From: Metallyticus violacea
Taxonomy: Eukaryota > Arthropoda > Insecta > Mantodea > Metallyticidae
Assembly (NCBI GenBank): GCA_030762175.1
Contig: CM060838.1
Span: 20,355,001 to 20,419,000 of the forward strand
DNA: 64,000 nucleotides
Direction: 5' to 3'
The position numbers were made by a program, and so were the translations under genes. Positions 1 to 14,000 of this stretch are shown here, piece after piece. The notes below the pieces were generated by a model that did no database searches, was not told the origin of the DNA, and saw only the letters and a list, made by a program, of their open reading frames with translations. Numbering within the stretch: position 1 is the first letter of the stretch; every line of letters begins with the position of its first letter.

Positions 1-3000
1 CTGAAATATGAACCACTTTATAATGAATATTATTGCTGATATACATATTATTATTGCACTAGCAGGGTTTAAGCGTTTTCATTTTGAAATTTCAGTTTTA
101 TAATGTATGCTTTAATGTGATAAATTTCCGATATAAGGAGGTGAGCTCAAGGGAATTGTAAACGTTCATTCACCAACGCAATCAGACGCAGGCTTTATTT
201 CTTTGGAAAAATGTGGAGGAATGTAAAAAAAAAATTAGGGAAGAGGCATATTTAGAATTGAAGAAAAAATTGGAGATAAACAATAGACCTAGAAGCGGCA
301 GTGTTCGAACATGAGACCGCGTTATCAGTGCACACTAAAATGCGGAACACTTGGGGGCAAACTGTTTTGACTTTATGATTATCTGTCGCTAGTATTCTGC
401 ACGCAAGAGATAAAATCTGTTTACCGGATTCTCTTCAAAAGGAAGCTGGGGTGACCCAGTTGCATTCGCCTAACGGCAGCTCCCGGTGAAAATGTGATTA
501 AAATCAATTTGATAATGTACCAATCGTTTCTTTTTTTCCAATTGAACTTTCTAATCCACTGCTGCAGTTGACAGCAATCCTCTTGTGAAAAACACCGCCA
601 TTGTTTTGTCTCCACACCAAGCATAAAAGACATTGCGCAAGCTCGCTGTCTGTAATCGACCACAGGCGAAGCTAAAATAAGCTCTAGTGCCAATGTTCAT
701 AAAATACTACTTGACTGTTACACAGAAATTCCCTCTAAAGTAGATAAGAATGTTCCTGAATGCTGATTGCATAATTTGGCTGTCTGAAACGTCGTAAATC
801 GGGAGGAAAAATGCTGGTGAGTGGCGTTAACGTTGAGATCCTGGTAGAATAAGAACAAAGGAATTGGAATAGCTCAAATAATGGCGGTTTTAAATATTTT
901 GAAGAGTTAATTAAATAATAGAGCCGAAGAATACGCGTGATAAGAAAGAGACGGAAGAAACTGCATGAATACTTACAAAATGGTTGCAATAAAAGAGGGT
1001 AAAAAGTAGAAATTAAAACGTCCAGAATATGAGATTTCTTAGAGCTTGATCTAATGCTATTTTTCAAGTGACAACGACATTACCCATATTTCGTCTCCCA
1101 TTGAAATATAATATCTTCACGTTATACTAAAGGAAATTTTCTTCCGTAACTTAATGCCATAGTACACCCCAAGACAAAAAGAAAACGAACGCTCTTGTCT
1201 AAGTTCTGTTCGGTTCAGCCCTCGATTCACGGCGTGTCTGCGCACTGAGCTTACAGCCTTTGGTCTCATTCTTTCATCACCACTCACATCGAGAGGTAAA
1301 AGCAGGAATCCGGTAATGAAAGCTAACAAAGATCTTATCCTACCCACATGCGAATTGTTTTATTTGTTACTTTTTACAGATAAAAATAAAAATAATATTC
1401 AGTATACACAACTTCCAATTTAAATGCTTATTTGAATTTTAAGAAATTTATGCACACACACACACACAACCTAAAAAGAAATTTAAAACATAAAGGAATC
1501 TATTTTCAAAATTAATTATTTTTCTTTAATGAAATATAGGCAATTTATATATTGTTTTTAATGTTTCACATCAGAATATTTTTGATATGGCATTTATTTT
1601 GAAAATGAAAATGATTAATTTACGTTTACGTGAACATAAATGCCTTAAAATTCAAATATATATCGTCTATTAAAATATATGTTATTGCAATGCATTAAAC
1701 ATTAATATTACTTACAAAATTTGAAAAATAAAAAGTTCAAGCATAATGAGAATTCGAACTTATGTAGTTTTTACTACTAAACACATGTTTTTGTCCGCTA
1801 AGCGCAATCAAAGCACACGGTCCTATTTACGGCATAACTTAAACATGAAGGGCTTCCATTGATTTCCAAGTTTGGCTCAGTTTCTGCCTGTTGCTCATTT
1901 TTTTTTTGTCTAAGGGTGTACAAAAATGCTTTCAGAGATAAAAAAAAAACGAACTAAAATTATGAACACCTGACAGTATATCAGGTGATACAGTTATCTG
2001 ATGACCGACTTGGTGGTGGGGTACTGAATCAGTTGATAAGCTGTCACTCAAGGCCAGCAAGTCTACACGAGTCGAGGGGAAATGGCGGAGTTTACCGAAC
2101 TGTTACGTTGGTCTTGTGTCTGACCATTCAATCACTATCGTTTGATTAGTGTAAGAATCGATACGTTTCTAATCCTAGATTACTCTACTAAGAATATTAA
2201 ACGGTTTAGAGATTCATTTAGTTTCTCAACGAGAATTAAGAGAGGCATTAATAATTTCATAATCAGATGCTAGAAATGTGTGAAAAAGGAAGGCAGGTAG
2301 TTCCAACAATTCCTTGACATGATGTGTATGTAACTTAAAGTGCATTGGAATTCATTGGACTGTCACTTTAGTATTTTATCCCCGTCTGTAGTGTAGCCCT
2401 ACAGCCCGTGAACAAAGCTTATCGTCAATGCATTCCCGACCACTGTGTCGGTCATTAGATAATTAAGTAAATAAATATTCAATATGAATATTTATAAAAC
2501 CAAAAACTATATCGACAGTATCATTTTTAAACAGTTTACAAGAATTAACCAACGGAACTGCTCAGTTCTTGTCTTTCTTTCCCTTAACCGGAAATAGTAA
2601 ACATAGTAACAATTCTGTTCATTTTAATCTTCTTTAATTGATGCAATTATTTCTCTAATGACTTGTTCTTGCACATTCAAAAAGTTTATATTTATGTCTT
2701 CTCTTTCTTTGGTCCCTTTTTAAAGTCCTTTATTTTCTCTTTTTAGCCATATCTTTGCTCTCATTCGTGACATCTCCCGTCTCGTCTTTGTTAACGTTAT
2801 CAACGTGTCTTTCTCTTTCCCATTTGCTCTTCACTCACACAGAATAGACTCTAATGACCTCTTTTCTTCTATACCACTAATTTGCTTGTGTTTTACCCCG
2901 TCTCCTTGCTCTTTTAAAAAACAGAAAGAAAAGAAAAAGAAAAAATCACACATTTTCTTTCCTTTTCCACAAAGTCCCTAAAAGCTATTCAAATTGTTTC

Positions 3001-5259
3001 GTAATGCATTTGATCAATCCACATTTACTAGGCGTTTTTCTTTATATCTACTGTATCTTTTAGTAACCTTAAAATTCTTATTGATATGTTTAACGTTCTT
3101 TCTATAACCGTATATAGTTTATTATTTATTTATTATTTTATTTACTTATTTATTTTGATTTATTTTATAGTTATTATTTTAACCATCAGTCCCATTTTGA
3201 TTTGAGCAGTTTATTCATTATAAAAAACATGCACTTTCTGGGTGCAATAAACGGACTAACTTTTAGTAATAATTTGCGATATTTGATTTAGCTGAGTTTA
3301 GGCGAATTTTCTGCGATCTCTTGCTGAGGAGTACCTAAAAATTAGTTGAGAAGTTTTCTTTGCAATTCCATTCTTTGCCGTAATATATTTTGCAATTAAA
3401 ACCGATTTCTGGTATATCTGTACAAATCTAACAATAATAGAAATTTGCTTGGTATACTAAATCATTCTACCGTTATAAATATCTCAATATTTCTCAGAAA
3501 TACAATTTAAATTAACTATACTTGTCCTTGAAATTTCACTAACCATTTAGTTCATCGTTCCCCTAAGTTTTCAAGCGCTTGAATATTATTAAAATCAAAT
3601 GGAATTATTGAGCATACTTTACAAGGAACAGCGAAAGCAAAGGATTTAAATGCCAGCTTTTTCATGCTTGAAAAAATGTGAAATATTCAAAAAGATACAA
3701 AGAAAAGAACTTTTGAATTATATCGAAATTTAAACAAATCATAACAATACTTAAAATTTAAGTAACCATTTTATATGTAATTCAATTTCATTAGGTCTAG
3801 GTGTGGGATAAGATTTCAATTTAAAGCCTCCCAAGTGATTTAGAATGTTTTGTTTATACTTTTCCTGAAAACGTAAAACATATTCTGAAAACAAAGTTCA
3901 GACTCTGAACAATAAATTGTGTTTCGTCTCTTATTGCCAGAAATCTTATTAATCTCCTACACTCCTTCCCTTATGGCCTCAGCATCATAAAATATCCAAC
4001 AAAAGAGTCTCAACAGCCGTGGCAAAACTATAAGTCAACGGAAATCAATCGTCGGAGAGGAAGAAATTAACCCTATACCTGAGATTTCATATAATCAAAC
4101 AACCCAATTAAATGCTTTATCTATACATTTCCCTTCATTACCACCGATATTATATAAAAACCGATGCAACTATTTTCTGCTGGAATGTTGGTATCTGGAC
4201 AAAAGATTAACATTGCCTATATATATATGAAAAATAAAAATAGAGCAACACTATTAATTATGTAACAAATTAACAGTAATTATAATAGTAGAAAAGGATA
4301 AAACATTAAGAAAAAGTCACACTTGAGATCGCCATATTTCGGACTCGTGGAGTCCTTCTATGGCAAGAAGCTAGACAAGTGAGGGTGATCAATATATATA
4401 TATATTTCGACTATGTCGTGAAGTGTGTTGTCAAAACTACATTTGTCTGCTGTTCTACATTAAGTTTTTAGACAAGAGTTTATTTTGTGTGCATTAGTGC
4501 TCCTAGCTATACATTTCAGGTTAAAAAAGCAACAATTTTAGCTTACTGTTCAGAAGAGTGGGCACACAAAGAATACTAACGCTATCGAACAATTTTGAGG
4601 GAAACAATTTCTTTGCGATGGTTAGCTGTACTAAACTTAACTGCTGTCATATCACTGGCGCACAGTCAAATAATTTCGTAATCCAATACTCAGATTATAT
4701 TTATACGGAATAATGCATCATTCTTTCTGCATATGCTGAGTTTTTTACTGACATATCTTCCTTTTTTCTTGCAGATATCAGTTCTTCCTTCAAGTGAAGC
4801 AAGACATTCTTCAAGGTCGGCTTCCTGTGACGTTTGACCTCGCCGCCGAATTAGGATCATACGTTGTACAATGTGAGTAGACAACACAGGTTCACCATTA
4901 CTTGAGACCACCTAAGTAATGGCATAATGCACGCCATAATGTCTGTGCACTCGAACAATTGAAACAATGAGTCGGTTCGTGTGAGAGATGCAGCGGTTAT
5001 AAAGTACGCAGCTACAGAAGAAAACTTTAAATAACAAAAGCAAGTGATAAATTATAGACATTCTGTTGTATGAATGCGCACTTGAAACGGGCGGGGTCTC
5101 AAAACAGTAGACTAGATTTGGGTCACTCTTCTGCCGGAGTATTTTTCTGTTCTTTTTTTTTTTTTTCCTTCTTTGTTTCTTTTTTATCAGCTGTTTTCGC
5201 ATTGAATTCAATTAGCACGGTTGTTTTGTTTCATCTAGATTTGTGTATAGCTTTAGTTA
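1..5259. other. AT-rich non-coding stretch, no gene recognised
   Basis: I see no gene here. The stretch contains a short CA repeat near 1452-1468, a pyrimidine-rich tract around 2690-2960, TTTA-type simple sequence at 3118-3172 and a short TA run near 4391-4404. A minus-strand open frame at 4690-4911 has reasonable codon variety but no motif or splice border I can support. Everything else looks like ordinary intergenic or intronic DNA. Confidence 0.5.
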
Positions 5260-6020
5260 TATGATGATTATGGTTTAAAGGGCGCAAAACTACAAGCCAT
5301 TAGTGCCCAAACACCCTAATAAGTGCCAAGAGGAAAATAAACAATCTATCTACACTAAAATTCAGTGCAGAAAACAACCAACATTTGCACTTTGGGCAAT
5401 AAAAATAAAAACCTCATAACAAATAACAAGGTAAAATGTTCAACAATAAACAAAAGACTGGCACTAAAAATTATCAGCAAGAGCTGGAAACACAACAGAT
5501 TTAAAACGGTCTAAAATGTCGTCATAAATAAAATGATATAAAATTACACTTTGTTCCAAAAACCACAACCACGGAACTGTAACCGCCTCATCTGCAATTA
5601 CCTCCTCAATAGAGGGCAAAACCCAGGGACAGTCTAAAAACTACTAGCAATTAAAAGGTGACACACTGTATAGGGTTGGTCACAATGAGGACATGCTGGA
5701 GTTGGTTCACCTTTGAAAAGATGACGGTAACTAAAATGACAATGCCCAATCCGAACATGCTAAAAAGTACTTCTTCGCGACAAGAAGTAGACAATTTAAA
5801 AGGGGTGAATTTGCATTCTCGAAGCTTACTGGTAGGGATCAAATTCCACTCCTCGCGCCAGCGCGAGAGAACGCTTGGTCGTAAAGAATGCTTAAAATCC
5901 CCCAAATAAAAGGGTTGCTCAAATTCAGCAGAGTCTATAAGGGCGGATTTCGCTGCAACATCTGCGGCCTCATTGCCTGGAAGTCCCACATATCCAGGAA
6001 TCCATAGCAGTGACACGCGG
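5260..6020 (-). pseudogene. I-clade-like LINE 3' end: RNase H and Cys-rich tail, frameshifted
   Basis: This is the 3' part of a non-LTR retrotransposon on the minus strand. Translation begins near 6016 with the RNase H signature LLWIPGYVGLPGNEAAD, followed by AAKSA; this is the domain that removes RNA from RNA:DNA hybrids. About 80 codons later the frame shifts. In another frame RIGHCHFSYRHLF and then CPHC-DQPYTVCHLL follow, matching the RIGH..R.TH and CxxC...H pattern at the C-terminus of I/Jockey-type LINE ORF2. About 390 bp of A+T-rich 3' UTR follows. It ends at 5261-5280 with an ATCAT-like repeat read on the minus strand, a typical I-type tail. The 5' side is lost near 6020, as expected for 5'-truncated insertion. 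The RNase H and zinc-knuckle calls are clear; the exact clade is inference. It cannot encode a working protein. Confidence 0.8.
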
Positions 6021-6896
6021 GCGCAGCTTATAGGTATATAACAAACACGAACATCCTGAAGGCATTATTAAGCAAAGGTTTAGTAGGGTCTGATTTTAAA
6101 TAAGTGAACTGAATAAAGCACATATAGGCAGTAAAGTTTTATAAAGTAAAAATGCACATTTTTAAAAAATCGTCAAATATTTTGCAATGAAACAAAACAA
6201 TACAAATATCTTTTCTGCCTTTAGAGACAGGTGTATGTAATTTCTGCAAAGACGTTGGTTAGATATAAAGTTCTTAAGTGATAAGCAACTCATCCACGCG
6301 GCATATGATGTAAATGTAATATTCAGTCTCACAAAATATAATACAGTATTCAAGATAGGCAATATATCGCAACTTTTGTTGACACTCAACTAAAAGTTTC
6401 CAACGCATATCTTGCATTCCTTTCTTTCAAAAAGCAATGGCTTACCAATTTTATGAAAAGCTAAACTATAGCAAAGGATTAAATTACTGCAACGCTTTGC
6501 TTTAATTTTTAAATGGAAATACTGTGCATTCCATTCAGCAATCTACCAGTGAATTGACAAAGGCGGTATTTCTTCGATCGACGGGTTGACTGGCCTTTGC
6601 GCGCGTGACTACCAAATGGTTGGCTGAAATGCGTGATCATAAAAATTCTGTTTCGTGCTGTTTTTGTTCTTTCTGTTTTTATTGGCTGCTGGACTTAAGC
6701 ATTTTATGAGTGTTCTTATCTTTTATTAAGTTGTTATTTATATTATTATGACATACTTTGATTTTGCACAGTGATAGCCCATCGATACAAACAGACCTAA
6801 CAATTGTATAGAGTGAGATTTTATAGTCATTTATTATTTTTACTTTCCTTTATGGCACGAATCCGTCTTTTTAAGAAAACTAATTTTTGTAGAATT
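6021..6896. other. Unassigned AT-rich stretch
   Basis: Between two LINE remnants. I see no gene or recognisable repeat. One minus-strand frame at 6162-6389 is unremarkable. Confidence 0.5.
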
Positions 6897-6899
6897 AAA

Positions 6900-7302
6900 G
6901 AGAAAGATAAAGATAAAGATAGCCTATTGTGTCCCTTAAGGGCAAAGGCCTCCTAACAAGTAGGGAAAGCTGGTGAACTATTCCACGCTAGTTGTTCGTA
7001 TGCTGTTTAAGACACTCTGACTGATTTGTTCTTTGGTTACTCCATTTCTCACTGCACTAGTTGCTTCTCGAGAGATTTCCATTTTTCTCTTCCTCTTGCT
7101 ACTCTTGACCAATCTGGACCTGCACGTTCCTTGAAGAGATCTGTCATCTTCTTCTGGGTCTGCCTATGTCCTTTTTCCTATCCAGGGGTCCCACATGGAG
7201 ATCTTGTAGGTGCATCTATTGTCCTTCATTCTTGCGACGTGACCGCCCCATTGCCATTTGCTTCTGGTAGTTATTTGTGCGATGCCTGTTGTCTGAGATA
7301 AC
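6900..7302 (-). mobile_element. LINE 3' terminal fragment (copy 1 of 2), RT C-terminal tail and 3' UTR
   Basis: A 5'-truncated non-LTR retrotransposon end read on the minus strand. Between about 7150 and 7049 it encodes the last codons of a reverse transcriptase ORF, including KERAGPDWSRVARGREKWK and ending in EKQLVQ-stop. This fits the final block of endonuclease/RT proteins of RTE-like elements (GRPKKRW... W.R.A.dR..W..LE). A GC-richer 3' UTR follows and then a tail of ATCTTT-type repeats at 6900-6920. A second copy lies at 58987-59386 in the same orientation, near-identical over most of its length. Neither copy has the RT catalytic core. RTE affiliation is inference from the tail block only. 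Confidence 0.75.
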
Positions 7303-7449
7303 TAACTTTTTTTTTAGAACTACTTATCTCAAAATCTACTTTGAGATATTAGCTGCAACGTACCAGCTCTTACACAGACTATAATTGACAGAAAATGATT
7401 ATGATGCATGTTCGGAGAAGTTCAAAGCAAGTTACTTCTCTAAAATGTC

Positions 7450-7874
7450 TAGGTTTTATTATTCGAAATTCGTGTTCATTTAAAGAAAAACATTAATGCG
7501 ATTTTACAATTCTCTGTTAGAAAAAATCTTAAATATGCATCTACTATTTGGAATCCTGATACTAAGACTACAAAGTATGCTAACGTAATAATAAAAGTAC
7601 AATCAATTTTCTAAAATATGTACTATTTAAAGGATTGGATATTATCATATGCACAACATTACAAAACTCTCTTAAGAATATTTAAATTTAAGGCTTTAAA
7701 TTTTAGAAGAGATATTATGGGATTAATATTTCTGTATAAAATATTTCATAATATGTACATCATATCAATATTATTGCAAATACATTTTTATGCACCAATA
7801 AAATAAGTAGATGTAAGAAGCTTTTTTCACCTTCATAGTAAGTACAGAAATCCACCAAAAAAAAAAAAAAAAAC
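7450..7874 (+). pseudogene. Jockey-like LINE reverse transcriptase C-terminus with poly(A)
   Basis: Degenerate C-terminal segment of a Jockey-type non-LTR reverse transcriptase on the plus strand. One frame gives LGFIIRNSCSFKEK, then YASTIWNPDTKT and VIIKVQSIF. After a frame change comes KDWILSYAQHYK and then FKALNFRRDIMGLIFLYKIF at about 7690-7745. Their order (LG..i...SF, then EYAS.IWNP, then VQ..FL, then RR...L..L.KI) is the one seen after the catalytic domain in Jockey and CR1-like elements. A run of 18 A at 7857-7874 may be the original poly(A) tail. The 5' part is missing. Several stops and shifts show it is dead. It sits tail-to-tail with the neighbouring minus-strand LINE 3' fragment. 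Confidence 0.65.
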
Positions 7875-10800
7875 TTACCGTTAAATAAAAATATGCTCCA
7901 ATATAACAAACTTCATTATTTTTATGTAGTTATTTTTAATATAACTGAAACTTAGTATAGAAATTCTATAATCCATATTATTTTTGTAGATTAGTATAAA
8001 TATTGAAACTAGAAATAATTGCATAATTAAATGCCATGCCATCTTATTTGTTTCTCGTGTTTTCCTTTTTATAAATAACATATAAACTTATAGTCGTGTT
8101 TATTCCACCTATATTTTTTTGCTCTTTTTGAATGCAACTGAAAAAAAAAGTTTAATTCTAGATACTATGCTTGTAGTAATTTTTTCGCATATATTTCTTA
8201 AATAAAATCTGGAATATGTTGCTCTTAGAGTATAAAACAAGCAGTAAAAATTTAATCCTTGTTTCTTAAGGGTCTTCAGAGAAAAGTGCACAAGAAATGC
8301 TAAAAAAAAAAATTACAAGTTTCAGAAAAATGCAATTATGGGTAATTCTGTGGAGGCATGCCTTACATATTTTGAATATTCTTAGGCTATAATCCAACTA
8401 TATTTTGTTAGCTTTCCTTAATTTATTTGTATCTCCTAACTCTGACCTCCTTATACATATTTTGCATTTACATTCTTGTGTCGACTACCTTATCATTTAT
8501 CGCCTTCAATGCAATTTTCATACTATCCCCTATTAATATCATACCTACACTTTAATTCCACCAGTTTTTATGTGATGGCTCCAACGTATATATTTTTGGA
8601 AATGCGCTCACACAGTACATGGTGAAACCTTCATTGTGATTCTGAGTGAAGCCAGCAGATAATTTTCCAAGAGACCATCTTTAGTCAGATTCCTGAAATC
8701 TTGCTTGAAATTCGCACCAAAAATCTGAAGCCTAAATGCCCAACTTAAAAACACTTAGAAACAGAAAATTCCAAACTGTCACTTGTTTTTTAAAAGCTGA
8801 ACAAGTCTAGTTTTTTAAACTTAAAAATCTTTAAAAAAAAATTAACCTTACATCTTCCCAGCGTCCTTAAGATTTTCTGTTTTAAAATTTGAAACATGCG
8901 CATTGTTTGGATTGTTGTGGTGTGTTTAATTATTATCACGGGGAGGAAATCTTTTAAGGAAAATGTTCATTGTTTTCAGAAATCTCCAGAAGATGTTCTA
9001 AACTTTATAATGTAATTTAGTGTAAAAACAAGAATTTCGTTTTAATAAAAGAACACCTTTCAATTTCCTTGACAAGTAATTTGCAATGTTCTAGTTTAAA
9101 GATCTACATTTTTACGATGTCAATAATGGAATATTTGTAATGAAAAGGAATTTAGTTCCTGACAATATGTAATATTATATTATTTTAATTCAAAACGTGA
9201 TAATTTTCCAAAGTTGTTGCATATTTTATTGCACCGTCTTAAAACATTAATTCATTTTTGGTTTCGTTTTTCTTTTAATTATTTTTCTCTACAAATTTAT
9301 TTTGTTATTTTAATGGTGTGCTAAGCTACAGTCTCCTGTACAAATTTTAGGATGTCTTCTGACCTTACCTGAAGAAGTATTGGTACTTCTCATGTTTTTG
9401 CCTGTACTGAGTTGAAAATATCTTTCACATTTGATAAATTTGGAAACATACACATGTGGTAAAAGTATCATTGAATACAGCTGAAAACATTCAGCAGAGT
9501 TTGCGGTTGTAGCTTCCTGTGCCAAACATTGACTGGGAAAATGTTCTATTCATCGATATAGTAATCCACTAAATATTAACAGAGCTGGTCAGTTTCAGAT
9601 TGATTTACAAACAATACAAAATATCGCGCCACTCTATCGGGATATAAAATCTATAATCCCAGTAAATACGCAACCATTTTGCTACTTTGTTATTCTCAGT
9701 GTTGAGATCTACGATAACAAACTTGCGCCAAATGGAAATCATATATTGCCGCTGCGGCTTTCTGAATTGCCATCTCAAAAATCTGACATCGCATTTGGTT
9801 TCATTTTTTGCTGAACTGATATTTTGAACAATTGAAAATATACAACAGATTTTGTCCTGTAACAAACAACACCAGTGGTGTAATATAAATGTTTTTGCAG
9901 CTCCCATTTTCAACCTTATTTTCGAATGCTACCAGAGTTTCTCAATTTTCATATTACAAATTAAATTCAAGCAATCCTTTGCTCAAGTTACCTACACTCA
10001 AAGTTTTTGGCCGCTAACAGATAACTTTAAATATGCTAGTTTCTTCTTTTTAATGGTATGATTATTTATTGAGCCGTTTCGCTAGTGCCGACTTTTATGT
10101 CTTTCGCGGTAATTATTTGCTTATATTCCAAAACAATATATGTCCCTTAACTGCTGGTGCAAATTAAATATAGACCGACATACGTTAATCAAATACCGAG
10201 TGTTAATGAAACACACCGCAATAATATCACAGACTGACAAGCAATTTCAGATAAGTATTTATGTTTCAGGAAAAAAAAATAACGGAGTTATATAGTGATA
10301 AAGAAGTTTAACCCTTAAATGGTAACATGCGTCTGAGAGAAGGATATGTTTAAATGTTTGTCAATACTGTGTTTCACAATGTTCTTCCTTTCAGCCTGTA
10401 ACTAAGCCGCAGTTGATATTTTATCACACTATGGGACAATGTGTTGTCTGTTTTGCTGCTTATTTTGGTCCTTAACTGAAACAATATTTACTGTTAAATG
10501 TCTTAAAATTAATTTTGTTTAGGTGACTGGATGCATAAACACTTCAATAAGCGTATATTTATGATACTGGTACTCCATTATTTTAACTTATAATCAGCAA
10601 AAGCTATTAACTTTACAAATTTAACTAACTTTGACTCGCACTTTCTTTTGTTTAGTGCGAGGGTTGTGCTTGTTTAGCTCGACACAGTTCTTTAATGTTC
10701 GGTTTCAGCTAACATAATTTTAGTCAAATTTGAAATAAATTGGAGAAGAAAATCACATTTTCTAAAAGATAAGTAGCTACAAAACTCAAAAAAAAAAAAA

Positions 10801-12889
10801 AAAAGTTTTTCTAAGATCATTGGATATTCGTTTTTTCTTGCCAGCCAGAAGTTTGTGAAGTTCATCTTCTTGATCATTTGCCCGAGACTTCCGTCACTTG
10901 ATAGCTCAATCGATTCGTCTTTCTCGAAGGAGGTAAGGTTTCTGATAAGGTGTCAGTAATAGAAAACGGATCTCTGGTACAAAATTCTGAGTCCAGGTTT
11001 TCAGGGAGGTATACATTGAAATCTGAGATGAGACTCCCAAGATTCACTGCCAGTTCACATAAAGAGGAATTTCATTTTAACTTAAAAAGGCATCCAACAA
11101 TGTAATGGAAGATGTGTTTCCAATAATGATTTATGTTATCAAGGTGCTAAGAAAAACTTAACAGCCGCGACTCCAATGCTTTCTTGGTTGTAAATGCTTC
11201 TCTCAGCTAAACAAACGATAAAATTTATTCCATTGTTGTGTGATCAAACAATGTATTTGAGTTGCGCTCTGTCATTATCATAGGATTAAAATTGAACTTC
11301 CGTTTTATTTTTGTACAGCATTACACAAAAGTTTTTAGGATAATGTAAAATCTATTGTTACCGTTAAAGTAGAACTGTTAAATGTTTGTTATTTGTAAAA
11401 CAAATGTTAATGTATCTATTTTCTAAAATGCTTACTTACCATCGGGCAGTAGCTTACCAACCTAGGTTGAGAATCCCTGGTCTAGAGGAAGTAATTGACT
11501 TTTGTGGCCTAATAAATAAAGTGATAGAAGTGGTTTTGAAAATCATAAGTTCGTTCCTACGGAGTAGAATTATTACGCATGCTCATACATAATACGTAAG
11601 GAAAGTAATATACGAGACCTGAAATCGATAAAAGTGATCCGTTTATTATTGTTTTTCATTTCAAATGGCAGCTATAGTAGTCAGTGGCGTACTGTTACTT
11701 TAGAAGCTTAGCTTTGAAATGTGAACAGGCGGATTATAGACTCCCTATGTCAAATTGTTTCTCTGTGATATAGTTCATTAACATCCTGTATTTGATTATT
11801 TCCTAATCCAATACTTACAAGATGTCTATATTAATTCGCTGAAATAAGGCATATTTGCCATTTAGATAGCAACCCCAAAGGTCTCCAAGTATTTCTATAC
11901 CCACCGCAAAAAAGTTTTATTGATAACTAACCTCATTACGACCTCATAATCGGAAGTAAAAAGGCACTCAACATTAGAAATTTGAACTCGAAACGCAGCA
12001 GGATATTGTACGCGCTAAATAATATATTTGTTGCGTTATCATGCGGCAAAACAACAACCCAAGACAGAGTTTCCTGTCATTGTTTTAGCTGCGAGATTCT
12101 AGCGGCGTGGATTGAGGACTTTTGTTGACCGTTGCGATCGATACTTATCAGTTAGTGTGCATGTTACCTAATAATCGGATATATTTAGTTTATTTACACA
12201 TCTCTGCCCCATTTTAACGATCCTTACTAGTATAATATTGTTGCATGCGCAGCTTGGTGGAAAAATAATTAGAAATAATTCATAACAAGTTTTCAGTAGC
12301 GGTAGTAATTAATGACATTCTCTTGTAACGCAGGTATTCGTGACATTATCGAAATCAGCAAAACAGAAAACTGGGTTAGCGCGGTGTGGAATTGTAACGC
12401 GAACTCTCTAGCGGTGGAAAAATAGCAACGTCAGGACACCCACGAGTCGCTTCCGCGCTTGACCGACTGTGGTTACTACAAAGGCAATCGCAATTAGAAT
12501 GATTATACATTTTCGTTAGAATAAAATCCTTAATAAAAGACTAGATGTGTGGTCTGTCTCTCTTTTCTGCGTATTCTCGTCTTCCCTGATTCGCTCTGCA
12601 TGGCTCATTGGTGACGGGAATGAGTTGAAGGTTGCGATCATAGAGAATGCCCGAACCAGGAACACCAAACGCTAAGCTGCTTCTGCCACATTGTCGAAAG
12701 GGTGATGATTCTGTGTTATTTTTAACTGCCCCTACTAAGTCAAGCTTGTCATGTCAATATCGAGCAATAAACTTTTGTAATACCAACTCTCGAGTTCAAA
12801 TTAAGCTGTACCATCTTAGAGTTATGCCTTCATATCACCTCCATCGGGAAGTGTGTCAATATTTACCAGATTATCATAATCTACTTCAC
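7875..12889. other. AT-rich non-coding stretch, no gene recognised
   Basis: About 5 kb without a recognisable gene or repeat family. Minus-strand open frames at 9310-9525 and 9605-9913 (the latter 102 codons, aromatic-rich) carry no motif I know and no strong splice borders. A poly(A/T) tract lies near 10788-10804. Confidence 0.45.
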
Positions 12890-14000
12890 TTTTTGACCTA
12901 TAATAGGCCCATTACATCTCCTACAAAGACTAGTCCAACCAACTCTTCTTCGGCGGACCTAAGTTCCTCTTTTCAGTTTGTTTATATTCTAAATTTGTTT
13001 TCGTATCCTAATAGCCATTATCCATTTGCTCTAAATGAGTGCATCATTCACTTCTTCGTTTCACTTTTATATAATTTATGTTCTCAACCTTTAAATCTCT
13101 TCTTATATCTTCATTTCCAGTATGTTCAGTTCTTCCTATTCCTTATTTCTCAGAAATTTCATTTCTGATGTTTGGAAGAGTCCCATGTAAGCAAGTAGAA
13201 AACTAGTTTATATAATTTTATTTTTGTTTCTTTTCTAATTATATTTTTTAAATTTCTATAAATAGTACTATTAATTTGGTTTATTTTATAAACGTTTTCA
13301 TGTATAGCATCAGAATTATTTTATACTTCACAGCCGGGAAAGGATATAACTTGTTCAATTAGTTTATTTTCAATAACAATCTTACTTATTTTTATTTAAG
13401 GTTCTCACAAGGTCATAACTTTTGTCTTATGAAAAGATTAAATTACACGATTTTTCATTTTTTTCCCCCCAGTTCGAATAATGCTCATTATAATCTTTCA
13501 TTTTCAGCAATTATAACCTGACCGTCCGCAAATAACATAGTAAATAATTTATTAAATCCATATTCAGTAAAATTACTAAGTCTGGCTTCCCATAATGGTA
13601 GAATTTCTTCATTGTTAAAATTAAAAAGCAGAAGCGAGAAGCTATATCTTTGTTTTAATTTCTTATTTGCTATCATGGATTTTGCACTTATTTTATCTGT
13701 CTAAAAAGCTTTAATATTTGTTTCTTTACATAGAGTTTTAATTTTCTGTATTAAAAAGTCATATGTTTATCTTTTACTATATTTATTATAATATCAAACG
13801 TCTTAAATCTATTAAAATGCGTATTTTTGTATTTAATTTTCTGTACTTTTGGATTAATTTATTTAGAGCGAAGATATTGCCCGTATAGCTTCTGCCTTTC
13901 CGAAATCCTATTTGTGCTTTAATTTCGCCATTTTATTTGCGCTGCAAAGATGACTAATTTTTCTAATTATACGTTTGTCTCTTTATGTTGTTGTGTTTGT
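12890..14000 (-). pseudogene. Degenerate LINE reverse transcriptase (copy 1), RT core to C-terminus
   Basis: On the minus strand, many blocks of a non-LTR reverse transcriptase appear in the right order although stops and frameshifts separate them. From 13915 downwards: IGFRKGRSYTGNIFALNKL (palm/finger block), a D-containing stretch, then near 13530 LFTMLFADGQVIIAENE, the catalytic FADD box with the second Asp changed to Gly. Next come KIVIENKLIEQV, TIYRNLKNIIRKETKIK, SEMKFLRN, then EHTGNEDIRRDLKVENI and finally GPPKKSWLD near 12930. This matches the RT family abundant in roach- and termite-like genomes (EQV..F.YLGC, RTL...RKET, AEMRFLR, GRP..RW). The GC content is low and the copy is old. 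A 173-codon plus-strand open frame at 12647-13168 partly overlaps it antisense and is not a gene. Confidence 0.8.

Noticed and set aside
4690..4911. Minus-strand candidate exon
   Set aside because: Reasonable codon variety, but the flanks lack convincing splice sites and I recognise no domain.
7026..7301. Plus-strand ORFs here and at 59005-59383
   Set aside because: Antisense to the two LINE 3' fragments. The pairwise similarity comes from the repeat, not from a gene family.
12647..13168. Longest ORF in the window (173 codons, plus strand)
   Set aside because: Its second half is antisense to LINE RT blocks (SEMKFLRN, GNEDIRRDLKVENI, GPPKKSWLD), and its own composition has no motif. I treat it as a shadow of the relic.
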